The notes under the pieces are model-generated. The model saw only the letters and a list, made by a program, of their open reading frames with translations, had not been told where the DNA came from and ran no database searches. Shown here piece by piece: positions 61,289 to 64,000 of a DNA stretch of 64,000 nucleotides. How positions within the stretch are numbered: the stretch's first letter is position 1; each line of letters begins with the position of its first letter. Made by a program: the position numbers and the translations under genes. Source of the DNA: Pseudomonas ceruminis (GTDB taxonomy: Bacteria; Pseudomonadota; Gammaproteobacteria; Pseudomonadales; Pseudomonadaceae); the NCBI RefSeq assembly GCF_021602025.1, contig NZ_BQHW01000002.1, positions 62,001 through 126,000 of the forward strand, given 5' to 3'.

Positions 61289-61421
61289 GGGACTCTCCTG
61301 CGAATGAAGACCGCGGCGTTGGGCGATCACAATGGGGAGAATCCTACCGAGGCGCCTAATGAGTGATAAGTCAGTAAAAATGCGTTAGTTTGTCCCACAG
61401 ATAGAACAGTGAGCCCCTGCG

Positions 61422-62324
61422 ATGCAAGACCTCAACGACCTCTTTTATTTCGCCCGCGTGGTCGAAGCCGGCGGTTTCGCGGCTGCCGGGCGCCAGCTGG
61501 GCATCCCCAAGTCGCGCCTGTCGCGACGCATCGCCGAGCTTGAAGAGCGCCTGGGCACCCGCTTGCTGCAACGCACCACGCGCCAGCTCAAGCTGACCGC
61601 CGTGGGCGAACGCTACCTGCACCATTGCCAGTCCATGCTATTGGAGGCCGAGGCCGCCGACGAGGTGGTGGCAAGCATGAGCAGCGAACCCCGTGGGCGC
61701 TTGCGGGTGTCTTGCCCGGTGGCTTTGGCCCATGCGTTCCTGCCGCAGGTGATCAGCCGCTTCCTGGAACAATACCCACAAGTGCAATTGGACATGGTCT
61801 TGCTCAACCGCCGCGTCGACCTCATTTCGGAGGGCATCGACGTTGCCCTGCGGGTGCGTGACCTGGGTGACGAAGACCCGGCACTGGTCACCCGCCGGCT
61901 GCGTCAGGCACAGATGCAACTGGTCGCCGCGCCGGGCTTCGCCGACCATATCCGCGAGCCGGCCGAACTGGCCTCGTTGCCGGTGCTTGGCGCAGCAGAG
62001 GCAGACCGGCTGGTGCATTTTCGCCTGCTCGGGCCCCAGGGCCGCCAACAGGACATTGCCCTGGAGCCGCGCCTGGCAATTGATGATTTTGTGGTGCGCA
62101 ACGCTGCCGTGCGCGCCGGGCTAGGCTTTACCGCCCTGCCCAGCATGTTTTGCGAAGAAGAACTGGCACGCGGCGAACTGGTGCGCCTGTTGCCCGACTG
62201 GTCGTTGCCTGGCGGCTACCTGCAGGCGGTGTACCCCCACCGGCGTGGTTTGTTGCCGGCAGTACGGGTATGGATCGACCACCTGGCGGCGTCGTTCGAG
62301 GCATGTGGAGAGCGTTATGTCTAA
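61422..62324 (+). CDS. LysR-family regulator, probable controller of azoR
   Basis: A 300-residue regulator. The helix-turn-helix is GGFAAAGRQLGIPKSRLSRR. The effector domain carries LISEGIDVALRVRDLGDEDP and IDDFVVRNAAVRAGLGFTALP, typical of the branch that controls oxidoreductase genes. It diverges from azoR across 133 bp, with a near-symmetric sequence CTAAT...GTTAG (61356-61388) that could be the operator. Its last 8 bp overlap the following gene. Confidence 0.88.
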   Translation: MQDLNDLFYFARVVEAGGFAAAGRQLGIPKSRLSRRIAELEERLGTRLLQRTTRQLKLTAVGERYLHHCQSMLLEAEAADEVVASMSSEPRGRLRVSCPVALAHAFLPQVISRFLEQYPQVQLDMVLLNRRVDLISEGIDVALRVRDLGDEDPALVTRRLRQAQMQLVAAPGFADHIREPAELASLPVLGAAEADRLVHFRLLGPQGRQQDIALEPRLAIDDFVVRNAAVRAGLGFTALPSMFCEEELARGELVRLLPDWSLPGGYLQAVYPHRRGLLPAVRVWIDHLAASFEACGERYV

Positions 62325-62676
62325 ACACACAATGAACGAAGCGCAGGTTGCCGCCTTCTGTCTGAGCCTGCCTGGGGCGCAGGAAGACTACAAATGGGGC
62401 GGTATCCGGGTGTTTTCGGTCGCCGGCAACAAGATGTTCGCGGTACTCGATCTTGCGGGTGCGGGGTTGTCGTTCAAGGTGGCCGATGAGCTGTTTCTGG
62501 GCTACTGCGACCGGCCCGGCGTGCGCCCGGCCCCCTATCTGGCGCGGGCGCGGTGGATCAGCATGGCACCGCCCTACCCCATGGGCAGGGATGAGCTATG
62601 CGACCTGCTGCAGCGCTCGCATCAACTGGTGGTGCGACGACTGGCGAAGCGATTGCAGGTGGGTTTGCTGATGTGA
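62317..62676 (+). CDS. MmcQ/YjbR-family protein
   Basis: A 119-residue protein with the family pattern: CLSLPGAQEDYKWGGIRVF, then NKMFAVLDLAGAGLSFKV and a C-terminal helix. Known members bind DNA in vitro, but a clear biological role is missing. It starts within the last 8 bp of the LysR gene, so it is probably co-transcribed. Confidence 0.87.
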   Translation: MSKHTMNEAQVAAFCLSLPGAQEDYKWGGIRVFSVAGNKMFAVLDLAGAGLSFKVADELFLGYCDRPGVRPAPYLARARWISMAPPYPMGRDELCDLLQRSHQLVVRRLAKRLQVGLLM

Positions 62677-62700
62677 ATCGCCTGGGGCGCCAGGCAGCCG

Positions 62701-63126
62701 TTATATCAACGACGCAAGCTGCCCCAGAAACAGGTGGTCGGCCCAGAACGCTTGATGTACCAGCACAATCCCCCAGAACACGACCTGATACGACACCTTG
62801 CGGGTCTTGTGGCGAAACAACTGCTGGGCCACCAGTGCGCCCGGCCAGCCTCCCAGCAACTCACTGGCGTGCAGCACCTTTTCGGGCGTGCGCCACGCCT
62901 GGGTGCGGGCCTGGTGCTTGTCTTGCCAGTACAGCAACAGGGTGATCAGGCTCGCCGCCGGATATACCGCCAACGGCCACCATGAGCCCCCGCGCCACGC
63001 CATTTGCGCCGCACCCACTGCCGGGAGCAGGCACAGCGCAGCCAGTATCAGCAGTTTCAGGCGTACGTTGCGTACACCCTCCACTTTGCGAGCGGCGCCC
63101 TCCTTGGCCGTTTGTGTGCGCGCCAT
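62701..63126 (-). CDS. DUF1294-family membrane protein
   Basis: A 141-residue protein starting MARTQTAKEGAARKVEGVRN, with three hydrophobic segments. The last part reads YWQDKHQARTQAWRTPEKV and LHASELLGGWPGALVAQQLF, the conserved DUF1294 stretch. The function is unknown. It lies 1 bp after uppP, so it is co-transcribed with it; the longer frame upstream would overlap uppP. Confidence 0.85.
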   Translation of the reverse strand: MARTQTAKEGAARKVEGVRNVRLKLLILAALCLLPAVGAAQMAWRGGSWWPLAVYPAASLITLLLYWQDKHQARTQAWRTPEKVLHASELLGGWPGALVAQQLFRHKTRKVSYQVVFWGIVLVHQAFWADHLFLGQLASLI

Positions 63127-63127
63127 G

Positions 63128-63958
63128 TCAGGGGTGCGCCGTCGACCAGTCGACCCAACCAAACTGCCAGGTCGCCAGAATCAGCAGGCCAAAGACGATA
63201 CGGTACCAGGCAAACGCCGCATAGCTGTGGTTGGCGATGAACTTGAGCAATGCACGCACCGCGATCATGGCGAAGATGAACGAGGTGACGAACCCCAGGG
63301 CAAACACCGGCAGGTCGTCGGGCTGGAACAGGTGGCGGTACTTGTAACCCGAGTACACCGCCGCGCCGACCATGGTCGGCATCGCCAGGAAGAACGAGAA
63401 CTCGGTGGCTGCCTTGCGCGACAGGCCAAACAGCAGGCCGCCGATGATGGTCGAACCTGAACGCGAGGTACCGGGGATCATCGCCAGGCACTGGACGAAG
63501 CCGATCTTGAGGGCGTGCGACCAGCGCATTTCATCGACATGCTCGACCTGCACACGGTGCGTGCGGCGCTCGGCCCAGAGCATGATCACACCGCCGATCA
63601 CCAGCGCCGTCGCCACGGTGATCGGGTTGAACAGGTATTCATGGATCAGGTCGGCAAACAACACACCCAACACCAGGGCCGGAAGGAACCCCAACAGCAG
63701 GTTGGCGCTGAAGCGCCGCGCCGTCGGCTGGCTGCGCAGGCCGAAGACCACCTCGAAAATCTTGCGCCGAAACTCCCACACCACCGCAAGGATGGCCGCC
63801 AGCTGAATGATGATGTTGAAGGCCATGGCCCGTTCGCCATCGAAGCCGATCAGGTCGGCAACGATGATCTGGTGCCCGGTGCTGGAGATCGGCAGAAACT
63901 CTGTCAGCCCTTCGACCACGCCTAAGATGATTGCCTGGAAGGCAGTCCAAAAATCCAT
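63128..63958 (-). CDS. uppP: undecaprenyl-diphosphatase
   Basis: A 276-residue, multi-helix membrane phosphatase that recycles undecaprenyl pyrophosphate to the lipid carrier phosphate for peptidoglycan. Motifs are [16 protein letters not shown] (with the catalytic Glu region) and [14 protein letters not shown]. It is also linked to bacitracin tolerance. The second of two adjacent ATGs (63958) is chosen because GGGGGA is close upstream; the alternative is 63961. Confidence 0.95.
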   Translation of the reverse strand: MDFWTAFQAIILGVVEGLTEFLPISSTGHQIIVADLIGFDGERAMAFNIIIQLAAILAVVWEFRRKIFEVVFGLRSQPTARRFSANLLLGFLPALVLGVLFADLIHEYLFNPITVATALVIGGVIMLWAERRTHRVQVEHVDEMRWSHALKIGFVQCLAMIPGTSRSGSTIIGGLLFGLSRKAATEFSFFLAMPTMVGAAVYSGYKYRHLFQPDDLPVFALGFVTSFIFAMIAVRALLKFIANHSYAAFAWYRIVFGLLILATWQFGWVDWSTAHP

Positions 63959-64000
63959 CATTCCCCCGTTGGAGCGCTGCACGTTGCAGGCCCCTTGTTC

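Noticed and set aside
1-64000. CRISPR arrays, rRNA and tRNA genes
   Set aside because: No regularly spaced direct repeats and no tRNA- or rRNA-like sequences were noticed on either strand by reading; a tRNAscan or CRISPR search was not possible.

Overview
The window looks like a chromosomal segment of a Pseudomonas of the P. putida group. The reasons are high GC, dense short-gapped operons, a benABCDK-type benzoate operon, an ecotin, a D-3-hydroxybutyrate dehydrogenase next to a DAHP synthase and a YejABE-like transporter, and short palindromic repeats of the P. putida REP type. No rRNA, tRNA or CRISPR array was seen.

Layout. (1) 111-10929: a candidate biosynthetic gene cluster. Seven leftward genes overlap or nearly touch: a PaaK-like adenylating enzyme, an alpha/alpha-toroid (prenyltransferase/squalene-cyclase repeat) protein, a small tautomerase-like protein, a free-standing acyl carrier protein, a compact acyl-AMP ligase, an amidase and an AsnB-type amidotransferase. 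They diverge from a class II DAHP synthase and an MFS exporter. I do not recognise the product; the gene set suggests a shikimate-derived, adenylated and amidated small molecule. (2) 10939-17564: sugar-acid metabolism: glycerate kinase, CdaR-type regulator, ACS-family transporter, a Rieske-FAD reductase and an aldo/keto reductase. (3) 17581-19344: two membrane proteins. (4) 19494-29636: one leftward benzoate/catechol operon, benABCD-benK-catBCA-benE-benF, preceded by two direct TGCA-N6-GGATA BenR/XylS-type half-sites 21 bp apart. (5) 29773-31347: a class I DAHP synthase behind an unusual 5' region with two or three short aromatic-residue-rich leader ORFs and a strong intrinsic terminator. (6) 31428-39958: two single-domain parvulins, a YejABE-like importer with no ATPase gene, hbdH, ecotin and an autotransporter. 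(7) 39955-48186: LysE-type exporters with an AraC regulator, a phosphatase, a nitrilase-family amidohydrolase, Ogt, a possible surface-glycan protein behind a 26-bp inverted repeat, and a MerR regulator facing an old-yellow-enzyme oxidoreductase across a 19-bp-spacer promoter. (8) 48226-52893: small lipoproteins, small secreted and membrane proteins, and acetyltransferases. (9) 53108-56569: a small accessory patch (MFS transporter, LysR regulator, methyltransferase) bounded by an IS3-family transposase remnant and a tyrosine-recombinase remnant. (10) 56590-63958: core genes: ABC-F ATPase, MFS, secreted alpha/beta hydrolase, azoR with a divergent LysR regulator, a YjbR protein, a DUF1294 protein and uppP.

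The genes join at the aromatic node. A leader-controlled housekeeping DAHP synthase and a cluster-dedicated class II DAHP synthase feed the shikimate pathway. The ben-cat operon sends benzoate and catechol to the beta-ketoadipate pathway. All assignments come from reading the sequence and knowledge of the families; no database search was run.
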